64,000 nt of DNA, from NCBI GenBank assembly GCA_022984795.1, contig JALIHJ010000044.1:163957-227956 (forward strand), written 5' to 3'. Shown here piece by piece: positions 18,042-27,649 of this stretch. The notes beneath the pieces were generated by a model, which was not told the origin of the DNA, did not search any database, and saw only the letters and a program-made list of their open reading frames with translations. Source of the stretch: Fabrea salina. Its lineage: Eukaryota; Ciliophora; Heterotrichea; Heterotrichida; Fabreidae. The translations under genes and the position numbers were made by a program. Position 1 is the first letter of the stretch. Each line of letters starts with the position of its first letter.

Positions 18042-20279
18042 ATGGCAAGTTCAGTCAAGAACCAATTAGAACAGCAAATGAACAAGCTAGAGTCTATGAT
18101 AGACTCTTGCATATCCAACTCACCTAAAAAAGGGTCCCCTGGCAGACAAAAGAACTCTCCTTACCAGTCACGCAGGCAAACCCCTTCAAAATCTTCAATG
18201 CGGAGTTTGGCCCTTGTGAAGAATTCAAGACCAGTAACTGCCCCTCAAAGAACTTCCCGCGCAGTGATCCGTCCTGACTACAGCATTCCAGGGGCTTCTT
18301 TTGTAGCTATACGCAGAATCTACTACGCTAAGTGCCAAGACCTAAACATTCCTGTGCTGCCTGAACAAGAAAACCGTTTTTACCAATTTTGTATGAAGCA
18401 CATAAGCAACAGAAAGATAAACATGACTGAAACAGGAATGGGCCCGCTATCAGCAGCTGCTTTGGGACAAATGCTGAAAAGCAACAGTGAGTTTGCGTAC
18501 ATTAATTTGGGGAAAAACACTGTAGCTGATAAAGGCGGGGTAGCTATTGCAAAGAGCTTAGTCAACAGTGTAAGTGTAGTACACTTAGACTTAAGTAGCA
18601 ACGACATTAGTTGCAAAGGAAGTGACTCCATTATATCGCTGCTTTCGAACCACAGGAGCTTAACCAGTCTCGACATTTCGAGTCACGAAGGCCTCCACAG
18701 AAACAGAGTTGGACTCAAAGGTGGAGAAGTCCTTATGAAAGTACTCCAAGTAAACCCTATTCTGCAGTTTTTGAACTTAGCAGGAACTTCACTGCCACAG
18801 GAATCAATAGAAAACATAATGTTGGGGCTTGCCAACAACAGAACTTTGGTTTCTCTGAACCTAGCGAACAATAGTATTGGAGGGCGTAACGTAGAAGGCT
18901 TAGCCTACTCTGTTGCAACTACTTCTTTAAAAGAACTTAACATTTCTAACAATCAAATTGGAAACGAAGGAGCAGAGTTCATTTCAAGACTACTCATGGG
19001 AGCTTGTGACGGACCCTCTCCTTTGGAAAAACTTAACATTTCTAGGAACCAAATCACCACTAAAGGGATTTCTTTTGTCTTCGAAGGCCTGCGCAACAAT
19101 ACCCAACTGATCTATTTAGACGCCAGCCACAACTATTTGAACCTAGGACCTTCCTCTACTTTCAGTGCTTTTTTGTCAGACAACTCAACTTGCAAAACCC
19201 TGAAAGTAGCTTGTTGTGAGTTGAAAAACGAAAACCTCCAAACTCTAGGTGACGGAGTGGGCAGAAACAGAGGACTGGCTCATCTAGACTTGAGTGAAAA
19301 CATGATTGAAGACTCAGTAGCAGAAGGCATTGCCCAAGGCTTGAGAAAAAACGTAACCCTAAAAGTACTTGACTTAAGTAGCAACCGAATCAAAGACAAA
19401 GGAGGAGTGGCTTTGGCTGACTCTTTAAAGATCAACCAGACCTTAGAGCACTTTTTACTCAGAGAAAACAACCTCAAAGACGAGTCAGGACAGTTGTTTT
19501 CAGAAGTCACAAGGGCCAACGAAACCATTCTGAAACTGGTCCTGGACTACAACCCCATTAACTACAAGTACATCAACGACGTCAAACAAAACCTCAAAAA
19601 GAACAAAAAACAACAGACCAAAAAAGTAGTGCCTAGACTCAAAATGCAAATCCAAAAAATGCAAATAGACGACAAAGCCATCAACCGAGTCAAAAACAAA
19701 ATATCCGTTAAAAGAAAAGAGTACTCAGAAGCTGAACAAAAACTAGAAAGACAAAACGAAAGACTTGAAGAAATCAAAGTTGCTGAAGAACAAAAACTCC
19801 AAAGTTTAAAAGAAGAGTACTCAGTGCTCAAAGATAAAAACACCAAACTAAGTGAAAGCTTAGACAGCCTCAACGAACAGTGCACCAAGAAAAAAATCGA
19901 ACTAGAAAGACAAGTCCAAACCTGGTCTGATAAAGTTGCTTACACTGTCGCCGAAATCAAACAAAACGAAAAAAAAAGTAAGATCTAATTAGAACTTCAA
20001 ACCAAAGAAGAATACGCTTTAAGACGTTCAAGAAGCCAAGCAATCGTTGACGAACTCAAAGAACAACTCAATGAATCTGAAAGAACCAAACGCACTGCAG
20101 AAAGCAGCTTGAGCCTCATGAAAGACCGACTTCAACAGAGAATCCAAGAAGTCGAAGCACTCAAGAACCCCAGAGTCCACAAGGAAACTAAAACTTTCCT
20201 TGCAAGTGAAAAACTCGCTTCCACTAAAAAGCAAAAAACTCCTTCGCCTGCCAAACCTAAATCAAAAAAGAAAAAGTAA
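18042..20279 (+). CDS. LRR (ribonuclease-inhibitor type) and coiled-coil protein, one 15-nt intron
   Basis: Spliced product of 740 residues from 18042-19977 and 19993-20279. A basic N-terminal 100 residues are followed by about 13 leucine-rich repeats of the RNase-inhibitor/NOD type (about 130-510), for example SLKELNISNNQIGNEGAEFIS. Residues about 560-715 form a charged coiled coil, ending in a Lys-rich tail. Without splicing the frame stops at TAA 19986 inside the coiled coil; removing GTAAGATCTAATTAG continues the heptads. The layout recalls LRR/coiled-coil proteins of axonemes such as nexin-dynein regulatory complex members, but no specific orthologue is claimed. It ends 3 bp from the convergent PKA-R gene. 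Confidence 0.85.
19978..19992 (+). other. 15-nt intron of LRR/coiled-coil gene
   Basis: GTAAGATCTAATTAG, phase 1 with an in-frame TAA. Removal joins two halves of one coiled coil. A at position 10. Confidence 0.88.
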
Positions 20280-20282
20280 GTG

Positions 20283-21446
20283 TTAACTTATGAGTTTTCT
20301 AACCACTTCTTCGTACTTAGCAGCGTTTCTTTTAAGAATATCTTCAATTGGGCCAAGTAGTCTTTTGAAGGAGTGCCTGTCCAGTGATAGTACCTTCAAA
20401 GGAGTAGTTGCTATCACGTTAGCAGCTCTGGGTTCGTTCCTCATTAAAGCTAGTTCTCCGAAGTAGTCTCCAGGCAGGTACTCTTTGACCTCCAAGGGTT
20501 CTTGGCCTTCAATGCTTTTGGTAGCAAGGGCTTTTCCTTCTTCCACGATGTAAAACACATTGCCTTCTTCGCCTTGTTTAATTAGATAGTCTCCTTCGTT
20601 GAACTCCTCAGACTTCAGCACGTCTGAAAGTTGAGACCTTTCGTAAGGGTCCATTTCTTGAAGCACTGAAACCTTCAAAAGGAACTCGTTGTACTTTTCC
20701 CTTTTTTTGATAGTGGCTTCTTTGACGATGTGGTTGAAGCACTCTCTATCCAAACTCCAAAGCAATGACTCCTCTTGAGAAATAATAGTGGCAGCTCTAG
20801 GAGTGTTGTATAACAAAGCAAGTTCTCCAAAAACGTCTCCTTCTCGGTACTCTTTGACTAGCTTTTCTTCGCCTTCGATCTTTTTGTAGCACTTCAGATG
20901 GCCACTTTCTACTACAAACAGTTCGTTCCCGTCGTCTCCTTCGGAGATAACAGTTTCTGAAGGACTTGTTTTTCTTTCTTGCATTGCTTTGACCACTACT
21001 TGTTTTTCGTTTGCTGCTAAAGAGTTGAAAATAAACGACTGGTTAAGGATTTCAACTAGTTTTTGGGCTTGTTCTAAGGTTTTGGGGACTTCTTTGGGTT
21101 GGAAGTCTTCTTTTTTGTTCCACTCTCCGTAAGCTTCAGCTGAGATGGCAGAACGGTGTTGTTTTTTCTTAATTCTGTTTTGGAGTTCTTCTTCTTGGAG
21201 TTCTTCTTCTTCACTTTCGGTTTCTTCGCCTTCAGAGCCTGCTAGTTTGAGTCTAGCGTACTCTTGACGCAGCATTTTGAGTTCTTCTCTTTCTGGAAGT
21301 TGGGTGTTTATTCCTAGTTGCTTTTTAATCCAGTCAATCATAAAAGGCACAGGTTCTTCAGGTTTGGTTTCCAACAAAGCTTTGACTAAGTCAGTTAAAA
21401 CAGGGTTAAGGGTATTTGTGATGTAATCTTGGTACAGGTTACTCAT
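20283..21446 (-). CDS. cAMP-dependent protein kinase regulatory subunit
   Basis: 387 residues. The N-terminal 45 residues resemble the RII-type dimerisation/docking helices (LVKALLETKPEEPVPFMIDWIKKQL). An acidic, Glu-rich stretch (about 70-90) precedes the inhibitor site HRSAISAE, which has Ala at the phosphoacceptor position and so is a pseudosubstrate like mammalian RI (RRGAISAE). Two cyclic-nucleotide-binding domains follow (about 135-260 and 262-385), each with a full phosphate-binding cassette: FGELALLYNTPRAA and FGELALMRNEPRAA. It should hold the kinase inactive until cAMP binds; the candidate catalytic subunit is at 35028-35975. The ATG is 4 bp after the stop of the next gene upstream. 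Confidence 0.94.
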   Translation of the reverse strand: MSNLYQDYITNTLNPVLTDLVKALLETKPEEPVPFMIDWIKKQLGINTQLPEREELKMLRQEYARLKLAGSEGEETESEEEELQEEELQNRIKKKQHRSAISAEAYGEWNKKEDFQPKEVPKTLEQAQKLVEILNQSFIFNSLAANEKQVVVKAMQERKTSPSETVISEGDDGNELFVVESGHLKCYKKIEGEEKLVKEYREGDVFGELALLYNTPRAATIISQEESLLWSLDRECFNHIVKEATIKKREKYNEFLLKVSVLQEMDPYERSQLSDVLKSEEFNEGDYLIKQGEEGNVFYIVEEGKALATKSIEGQEPLEVKEYLPGDYFGELALMRNEPRAANVIATTPLKVLSLDRHSFKRLLGPIEDILKRNAAKYEEVVRKLIS

Positions 21447-21450
21447 ATTA

Positions 21451-21663
21451 TTACAACATTAGTTTAATTTCTAGGATTTGTTTTTCTTTGGATTCAATTG
21501 CTTGTCTGAGTTCTTCAATCAAACTAGGACTTGGGGGATCTTGGGCGCCAAAAATCTTACTTGTTTGGATTTCAAAGATCCGGTTGCGTAGGACCTTGAC
21601 TTCTCTTTCCAGTCTGCTAACTGAAGACCTAGACACAGGGATCCCTTGGTAAGTCCTCTGCAT
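21451..21663 (-). CDS. Small coiled-coil protein
   Basis: 70 residues: a Leu/Ile heptad segment VSRLEREVKVLRNRIFEI, a Pro-containing break with SLIEELRQAIESKEKQILEI, and a hydrophobic end. It starts with ATG in the usual AATAATAAATG context, 14 bp after the stop of the TMEM209-like gene on the same strand. No family recognised. A 16-nt GT...AG sequence at 21442-21457 could fuse it in frame to the PKA regulatory subunit, but the 5' site (GTTG) is unlike the nine introns recognised here, so it is kept as a separate gene. Confidence 0.6.
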   Translation of the reverse strand: MQRTYQGIPVSRSSVSRLEREVKVLRNRIFEIQTSKIFGAQDPPSPSLIEELRQAIESKEKQILEIKLML

Positions 21664-21677
21664 TTATTATTTTAAAA

Positions 21678-23075
21678 TTAAGAAATTAGCCTAAATAACT
21701 CTTGGCAGTTCATATGGTAAAAGTACCCCTCATTTTTGTCTTTGATTCGCAACAAAAACAAAGCAATTGCACAGAAAAGGTTCTCGTTCCCACTGTAAGC
21801 TTTCAGAGTTTCCCTTCCAGCTACAATGTCGTAGTGGGGCTCAATAGAGCTTTCAGGGTTCTTTTGGTAAAAACAAACTCTTTGAGGCTCGTCGCTGTAG
21901 GGAGCAGGTTCTGGGTAACTCACAATAATGTCTTTCATCATGCTGAACTCAGAGTCAAGCACTGGGTTGGGGTTGTTGCAGTTGTTCAGCATTCTGAAAA
22001 ATATGTTTGAAAGAATGTGAGCGTCAGTAGGACGTTTAGGAGTCCAGGAGTCTCCGTAGTAACTGCCTCCTGCGTAAGAACTGTACCCTGCCAAACAACT
22101 ACTCCTCACTAGTTCGTGTAGCCTTTGCAGAACGTAGCCTCTTGAAGAGTACCCTGGAACCTCAAAGTACTTCTCCAAAACTTTCCGTTGCTGGATTGTT
22201 TCTTTGAACTTAACTCTGAACAAAGCTTGTATTTGCCCGTATGAAGGCTGTCCTGAGATGGAGAAGCTTTTGGACTGCTCTAGGTCTTTTGTGTAGTTAC
22301 ACTGAATGCTGTCAGCTAGCACTTCAATGTCCCTTAAATTGACTCTTTGATAGTTAAGCATTTCTTCAGGAGTCAAGTTAACTCCAATTGGGTCATCAAA
22401 AGACCCTTCAAAAATGCACTTTTGTGGTTTGTCTTTGGTGATTTCGTGGAGTTGTCTGTTGAGACTTTGCAGGTTCTCGATGTGGTTAGCGATTATGTGA
22501 GGCAGTATATCTTTGGAGTACCACATTCTGATGTTCTGGATCCAAGTTCTAATTTTTGTTTGGAGGTTTTTGGACTGAATAAAGTTCTCTGCAATGTCGT
22601 CTCCGAAGTCGTAGGGCCTGATGTTTTTAAAGTTGATTTGGGGTGTTTGGATGTTTGGTGTGTAAACAGGTTGTTGTTGTTGGATCCTTGCAACAGGTTC
22701 AGTCCACTGCCTCCTGACAAAGCCTTTGCTTGTGGTGCTTTCTTGACCAGCACGTCTTAGAATGTCTTTGGACTTCTTAAGTGTGTTAGACCTTGTTTCG
22801 TCATAAAGGTGGTCCCTTGAAAGGCTCTTTATGTTGAGGTCGTTTTGTTTGTACTTGTAAGCTACAAGTCCTGTTAGCAACACACAGATGAACGTTAGAA
22901 TAGTCACTGAGTTTGTGTCTAGCACTGAAGTCTGTGAAGTCTCTACGAAAAGCAAGTCTACACACAGCAGCACAGAAATCAAGCCTAAGCTTACAAGCAA
23001 AAACATTAACTTTTCTTGGGTTTCTCTGAGTTGTTGTTTGTGAATAAAAGGATTTGGGGTCATTAAGGAATTCAT
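21678..23075 (-). CDS. TMEM209-like membrane protein
   Basis: 465 residues. Two hydrophobic segments near the N-terminus (about 22-45 and 52-73) are followed by a polar linker and a large C-terminal domain (about 150-465). That domain matches TMEM209, listed in domain databases under the misleading name cytochrome B561 N-terminal family: RPYDFGDDIAENFI, WIQNIRMWYSKDILPHI, and the end PHYDIVAGRETLKAYSGNENLFCAIALFLLRI. TMEM209 sits in the nuclear envelope and has been linked to nuclear pores. Its ATG is only 2 bp after the stop of the long coiled-coil gene on the same strand, so its promoter must lie inside that gene. Confidence 0.82.
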   Translation of the reverse strand: MNSLMTPNPFIHKQQLRETQEKLMFLLVSLGLISVLLCVDLLFVETSQTSVLDTNSVTILTFICVLLTGLVAYKYKQNDLNIKSLSRDHLYDETRSNTLKKSKDILRRAGQESTTSKGFVRRQWTEPVARIQQQQPVYTPNIQTPQINFKNIRPYDFGDDIAENFIQSKNLQTKIRTWIQNIRMWYSKDILPHIIANHIENLQSLNRQLHEITKDKPQKCIFEGSFDDPIGVNLTPEEMLNYQRVNLRDIEVLADSIQCNYTKDLEQSKSFSISGQPSYGQIQALFRVKFKETIQQRKVLEKYFEVPGYSSRGYVLQRLHELVRSSCLAGYSSYAGGSYYGDSWTPKRPTDAHILSNIFFRMLNNCNNPNPVLDSEFSMMKDIIVSYPEPAPYSDEPQRVCFYQKNPESSIEPHYDIVAGRETLKAYSGNENLFCAIALFLLRIKDKNEGYFYHMNCQELFRLIS

Positions 23076-23077
23076 TT

Positions 23078-25303
23078 TTATCGTTTAGTTAAGTGATGAA
23101 GCATTCTTACTAGTTTCTTTAACTGGAGCTTTTGAGCTTCTAGTTTCCCTTGTAAGTATATAATTCTGCCTTGAAGAGTGTCTAAGTCTGATTTGTGTTG
23201 GTTTGAAAGATAGTTGATTTCTAGTCTTAGTTGGTGGATTTCTTCTAGGTAGCCTCTGCAGATGCTTCTGAGAGCACTTAGTTCACTGACTCCGTCTAAA
23301 GAAAGTTCGCTAGCCCTCCTTTTTTGTATTGTTTCCATTGCTTTGGAAAACTCGTTTTGCAGTGCTTGGTTGTTTTGTTTGGTTTCTTCAAGTTGGTTTT
23401 TTGTTTCTTGGTGGGTTGTTTGGAGCTTTTCGTTTTGTTGAAGCAGAACTTTGTTTTTGTTTTCGAAGTTTTGGGCTTGCTCCTTGAGTTCCTCTATTTG
23501 AAGAATGCTTAAGTCAGTTTGGGTCTGAAACTCTTTGGACTTTTTGGGTTTGAATTTTTCTTGGGCTTCTATTCTCCTAGTTTGTTCTTCGTAGAGTTCT
23601 TCTTGGCACCGATCTAATAACTTTCTTAGTTCGGAGTTCTTTCTTTCGTGACCTGCAAGTTCAGCTGAGTGCTCGCATGGAGGAATAGTTCGGTTCTCCA
23701 GTTCTTCTATTCTGGATTTAAGTAAAGCCACTTCTTCACTGTGTTCTTTGTTAGTTTTGGTGAGAAGGCTTTCTGTTTCTTTCAAAGACTTGTAGATTTT
23801 GTTGTCTGGGTTTTTGCATTTGGGAAAGTTCAGTTGCACAGTAGTTGCTTTAGGCAGTTGGGAGTTTTGTAGCCGAGTGAGTTTTTCGTTGAATGATTTG
23901 TTGTCGGCTTCTAGTTTTTGGGAGTGTGTTTTAAGTTGTGAGTACTCGTTCCTTACTTTTTGGAGTTCTTGTTTGTTTAAGTTTACTTGGGTTTCCAGAC
24001 TTAGGTTTTCTTCTTGTTGGGTTCTTAACTGGTTTTTTAGTTCTTGCAGGGCTTTTTTAAGGCTTTGGTTAGTTTTTTCAAGTGAGTTTTTATGGAGTTC
24101 TAGTTGTGGAGTACTTAAAAGCGAATTAGAAGAATGAGCTACTTCTAGTCTTGAGTGAAGCAAACTGTTTTCTTCTTGGAGTCTTTTTATTTGGCTTCTG
24201 AGTTCAGAAGTAGTTTTCAGGTTTTTTTCAACTTCTGTCAAAAGTTCTTGTTGGAGTTCTTCTATGTGGAATTTCATCTCTGTGTTTTCTTGGAAGTACT
24301 TGGAAAAGGTAGTTGCGTCTGGAGGAGTCTCTTTTGAAAGTATTTTGTGGTTTTCTGTAAGAACATCATGGAGTTCTTTGGCCATCTCAGTTATTTTCTT
24401 TTCGAGTTGTTTGGAGTTTACTCTTTCTCTGGCTACTTCAGACCTGAGTTCTCTTAACTCAGTAGAAGCTTCTTGGTTTGTGGCTGAGCTTAGTTGATTG
24501 TACTTTCTGAGGAGGCAGTCAAAGTCTTTGTTGCGTTTTATGTAAGTAGGCACTCTGATTTCTACTTGAGTTACTAACTGCTTTAGTTGCTCCTCAATCC
24601 TTTGGTACTGTCCTAAGTAGTACTGTGCTTCTTGTTTTAGTTTCTGGTTTTCTTTAATGAGTTGAGTTGTGTTTGAAAGCTCAGGCTGGGGTGGTGTACT
24701 ACTGAGTTCTGCAACTTGGTTTTCTAAGTTTTGAATGAATACTTCCTTTTCTCTTAACAGTTGTTCAAGTTGCTTTATAGGGGTGTTTTGGGCTTCCTGT
24801 TTCCAGTATTCTTTTTGGTTTTCCAGTTCTTGATTCTGGGCCGTCAGACACCTGACTTTTTCTTCGAATTTACAAAAAGCTTCTGTGGAGACTTGGTTTA
24901 ATTTAAGTAACTCTTTTAAAGTGGACCAGTTAGTTTTCTGGGCTTTGTGCTTTGAAGAAGCTTCCTGTTCAATTTTTGCTTTCAGTGCTTTAATGTTGTC
25001 TTTAAGCTGAGAAGTTTCAAAGTAAAGTTGTCTTTTCAAGTCTTCAATTGAACTGTGTTTATTTAAGAGCTCAGATTCTAATCTGTCAACATTTGAAACC
25101 AGAAGACTTACTTGTTCAGAAAAGTTTTGGTTTAGTTCGTGCTGTTCACCTATTCGGAACTCGAGAGACTCCTGCAGAAGCTGAGCAGAAGAGTACAGAC
25201 TTTTGTAGTGCGACAACTCTTCAAGGTTCTTTTGTTGCTCTTCAACGGTGTAAGAAATGTGTTCTTTGTCGTAATTTTCTAGTGCGTTGACTAGTTCTTC
25301 CAT
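23078..25303 (-). CDS. Long coiled-coil protein
   Basis: 741 residues, predicted coiled coil almost throughout, rich in Glu, Gln, Lys and Leu. Breaks lie near 325-335 and 500-560 (with a Cys-containing IPPCEHSAELAGHERK). No globular domain is recognised. Proteins of this kind often build basal bodies, centrosomes or Golgi tethers, but the sequence alone does not decide. Its stop is 2 bp from the ATG of the TMEM209-like gene, and its own start is 14 bp from the stop of the superoxide dismutase gene. Confidence 0.8.
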   Translation of the reverse strand: MEELVNALENYDKEHISYTVEEQQKNLEELSHYKSLYSSAQLLQESLEFRIGEQHELNQNFSEQVSLLVSNVDRLESELLNKHSSIEDLKRQLYFETSQLKDNIKALKAKIEQEASSKHKAQKTNWSTLKELLKLNQVSTEAFCKFEEKVRCLTAQNQELENQKEYWKQEAQNTPIKQLEQLLREKEVFIQNLENQVAELSSTPPQPELSNTTQLIKENQKLKQEAQYYLGQYQRIEEQLKQLVTQVEIRVPTYIKRNKDFDCLLRKYNQLSSATNQEASTELRELRSEVARERVNSKQLEKKITEMAKELHDVLTENHKILSKETPPDATTFSKYFQENTEMKFHIEELQQELLTEVEKNLKTTSELRSQIKRLQEENSLLHSRLEVAHSSNSLLSTPQLELHKNSLEKTNQSLKKALQELKNQLRTQQEENLSLETQVNLNKQELQKVRNEYSQLKTHSQKLEADNKSFNEKLTRLQNSQLPKATTVQLNFPKCKNPDNKIYKSLKETESLLTKTNKEHSEEVALLKSRIEELENRTIPPCEHSAELAGHERKNSELRKLLDRCQEELYEEQTRRIEAQEKFKPKKSKEFQTQTDLSILQIEELKEQAQNFENKNKVLLQQNEKLQTTHQETKNQLEETKQNNQALQNEFSKAMETIQKRRASELSLDGVSELSALRSICRGYLEEIHQLRLEINYLSNQHKSDLDTLQGRIIYLQGKLEAQKLQLKKLVRMLHHLTKR

Positions 25304-25317
25304 TTATAAGAGTTAAC

Positions 25318-26184
25318 TTAAAGTGGAACTGGCTTCTTCTGTGAGGCGTAGTCTTCGTAGAAGTGGTTCACCATGTCCCAGTCCACGATTTCAAAGAAGC
25401 TGTTGATGTAGCCAGGTCTATCCCACTTGTACTTAAGGTAGTAAGCGTGTTCCCAAATGTCATTTACAAAGAAGGGGTAACAAACCTCTCCGTCTACTCC
25501 CATCAAAGGGTTAATGTGGTCGTCAGTGTTGATAATCACTAAGTCTCCACTTTGGTTAACAGCTAACCAAGTCCATCCTGAGCCAAAGTTATCCCTTGAC
25601 TTCACAAAAAACTCTTCTTTGAACTTTTCAAAACTTCCCCATTTGGCTTCAATCTTTTCCAAAAGAGCTCCTGAAGGCTTTGTAGAGTTCTTTTCGTTAG
25701 TCATCACCCACCAGTACAGAACATGGTTGTAATGACCTCCTGCGTGTCTCTGCAGCATAAGGTCGTCTTTGGCCAAACTCAGTAACTCCAAAAGGCTTTT
25801 TCCTTGGTAGTTCTGATTCTTTGAAACGTGGTCTTTGAGCTTGGTTACGTAAGTCTGGTGGTGGTGGTCGTGATGAGCTGAAAGCATTTCAGCAGTGATT
25901 TGAGGCTCTAAGTAGTTGTAGGGGTAAGGAAGTGCCCTTAAGTCTGGGTTGTTGTTTTCAATGTTAGGTTGCCACTTAGCTTTTTCATCAGGTTGATTGT
26001 TGGAACAATTGGCAAAGGAGTAATTAGCAATTCTAAAGGAATCCTGGAAGTACTTTAGTTGACCCAAGAGTCTTAAGTTCTTTGTTTCTTGAACCAGAGT
26101 TGGCTGTTGCTTGCTTTCAGTTCCCATGTAGCCTAGACCTAGAATAGCTGGAGCTCCGCACAACAAAACCCTTCGAATATTCAT
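25318..26184 (-). CDS. Fe/Mn superoxide dismutase, organelle-type N-terminus
   Basis: 288 residues from ATG 26184 (MNIRRVLL); an ATG at 26253 in frame would overlap the divergent gene and is rejected. The first 75 residues are an extension with a hydrophobic, Arg-containing start, consistent with a mitochondrial or other targeting peptide. The catalytic domain shows the metal ligands in HHDHHHQTYV, HAGGHYNHVLYW and DIWEHAYYLKYKWDRPGY. It removes superoxide to oxygen and hydrogen peroxide. The HYNH context is Mn-like. The outer-sphere position that is Gln in Mn and Ala-linked Gln in Fe enzymes appears to be His (in DDHINPL), as in some cambialistic and archaeal enzymes. Metal choice is therefore open. 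Confidence 0.93.
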   Translation of the reverse strand: MNIRRVLLCGAPAILGLGYMGTESKQQPTLVQETKNLRLLGQLKYFQDSFRIANYSFANCSNNQPDEKAKWQPNIENNNPDLRALPYPYNYLEPQITAEMLSAHHDHHHQTYVTKLKDHVSKNQNYQGKSLLELLSLAKDDLMLQRHAGGHYNHVLYWWVMTNEKNSTKPSGALLEKIEAKWGSFEKFKEEFFVKSRDNFGSGWTWLAVNQSGDLVIINTDDHINPLMGVDGEVCYPFFVNDIWEHAYYLKYKWDRPGYINSFFEIVDWDMVNHFYEDYASQKKPVPL

Positions 26185-26209
26185 TATTTCGGCATTACTG
26201 TTCTGATAA

Positions 26210-27529
26210 ATGGGCAACTTTAAATCTTCAGCAAAGTCAGAATCCCAGCGCATCGAGGATTCTATTCACACCAAAAAAGTTTACTGTCGAGGAAACAACG
26301 AATTCAAACAGTGCGGAGAAGAAGGCTACCCCTTGAAAAAAGAAAAAATAGTTGTCTGCATGGCATCTGGCCAAGCTCACAACTTAGCAGTGCTTGACTC
26401 TGGACAAGTGATTTCCTGGGGATCCAATAAGTACGGACAACTGGGAGCCAAGTCAACCAACTTCTTTGAAAACTTAATTCAGTACCAACCTTTTACCCTA
26501 GAAGTTAAGTTTTCCTTACCAGTTAGAGTCAAACGTTTGGCTTGTGGAAACTGGCACTCAGCTTGTGTGACTCAGGACGGGCAACTCTACACCTGGGGAC
26601 TAGCTAGGCAAGGACAACTTGGACTATGCCCCAGTGGTCCCGGGCACTCTGTCTCAGACGACCACCTTTACTACTACCAAAACCCTACTTTAGTTGAGTT
26701 CTTCAGACACATCGGAGTAAGTTTTGTTGCTTGCGGAAGTAACTTCACTTTAGTTATAGGTCTGACAGGGGACTTGTTTAGTTTTGGGTGTGGAAAAGCA
26801 GGTGTTCTAGGGACAGGGACTTATGAAAACACCTACGTGCCTATGCAGATACCTAAACTCCAAGACAAAAACATAAGTAGAGTAGCGTGTGGGTGGAACC
26901 ACTGTTTAGCTTTGTCGCGTGAAGGAGTGTTGTACGAATGGGGAAGTCCCTATTCAGAAATAAACTCTTCCATCCCTCCCGAACCCCAACCTAAAAAAGT
27001 AAAGGAACTCTTAGGAGTCCAAGTCAAAGAAATCTCTTGTGGGGACTACCACAACGCAGTGCTGGCCAAAACACCTAACGCAGTGTTTACTTGGGGAGGA
27101 AATGGCTACGGACAATTGGGGTACGAAAGTCCAGAGAACCCCTACTTGTCTTTGACTCCCAGACCTGTTAACATTAAGTATGACATTGCAGCTGCTTCAT
27201 GTGGAGGACTGTTTACAGTGGTCAGACTCAAAAACGGAACAGTTATGGGGTTCGGAAGCAACAAGTACAAGCAACTTGGGGAGTTTAAAGCAGAAGTCAG
27301 GAAGCCCACGGTGATTCTCGACGGAGAAAAAAACTCTGTTGCGCATGTAGTGTGTGGGCACTCCCACATTAGCTTCTTGACGAGAGACGAAGTCCAGCTT
27401 GGTGTAGAAAAGCAGTTTGAAGAAGAAATTGAAGACAAAGAAAACTTGGAAGAGCGCAAACAATGCACTTTGCTTAAGCCACAACCGGACACGGACATTG
27501 AGTTCATCACTGAACCTATTAACTATTAA
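26210..27529 (+). CDS. RCC1-repeat protein, probably myristoylated
   Basis: 439 residues. About seven RCC1 repeats build a beta-propeller between residues 20 and 400, with signatures such as VISWGSNKYGQLG, LYTWGLARQGQLG, VFTWGGNGYGQLG and VMGFGSNKYKQLG. RCC1 propellers act as Ran exchange factors or as protein-interaction platforms; the lack of flanking signals does not decide. The N-terminus MGNFKSSAK is a good N-myristoylation site, which argues against a chromatin-bound Ran GEF and for a membrane-linked role. The acidic C-terminus has EEEIEDKENLEE. It is divergent from the superoxide dismutase gene with 25 bp between starts. Confidence 0.88.
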   Translation: MGNFKSSAKSESQRIEDSIHTKKVYCRGNNEFKQCGEEGYPLKKEKIVVCMASGQAHNLAVLDSGQVISWGSNKYGQLGAKSTNFFENLIQYQPFTLEVKFSLPVRVKRLACGNWHSACVTQDGQLYTWGLARQGQLGLCPSGPGHSVSDDHLYYYQNPTLVEFFRHIGVSFVACGSNFTLVIGLTGDLFSFGCGKAGVLGTGTYENTYVPMQIPKLQDKNISRVACGWNHCLALSREGVLYEWGSPYSEINSSIPPEPQPKKVKELLGVQVKEISCGDYHNAVLAKTPNAVFTWGGNGYGQLGYESPENPYLSLTPRPVNIKYDIAAASCGGLFTVVRLKNGTVMGFGSNKYKQLGEFKAEVRKPTVILDGEKNSVAHVVCGHSHISFLTRDEVQLGVEKQFEEEIEDKENLEERKQCTLLKPQPDTDIEFITEPINY

Positions 27530-27536
27530 TGTACAT

Positions 27537-27541
27537 AAAAA
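27537..27541 (-). terminator. Pol III T-run terminator of tRNA-Gln
   Basis: Five T on the minus strand immediately after the tRNA discriminator base; it lies in the 12-bp gap to the RCC1-like gene end. Confidence 0.85.
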
Positions 27542-27612
27542 TGGTTCCACCGAGAATTGAACTCGGATCGCTGGATTCAAAGTCCAGCGTGCTACCATTA
27601 CACCATGGAACC
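27542..27612 (-). tRNA. tRNA-Gln (anticodon UUG)
   Basis: 71-nt cloverleaf on the minus strand: acceptor GGTTCCA/TGGAACC, D arm GTGT-AATGGTA-GCAC, anticodon arm CTGGA-CTTTGAA-TCCAG with TTG, variable CGAT, T arm CCGAG-TTCAATT-CTCGG and discriminator A. It closely resembles eukaryotic tRNA-Gln. CCA is not encoded. A run of five T (bases 27537-27541 on the complement) directly after the discriminator is the RNA polymerase III terminator. The anticodon reads CAA (and CAG by wobble), not UAA or UAG, in line with a standard code. Confidence 0.97.
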
Positions 27613-27649
27613 TCATTACTTTCTGGTTTAACTGTTATTTATACAATAC

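Noticed and set aside
21442-21457. Possible 16-nt intron that would fuse the 70-residue protein to PKA-R
   Set aside because: It begins GTTG, unlike the nine recognised introns (GTA or GTAG/GTAT...), and PKA-R has its own ATG with a normal docking domain at the start.
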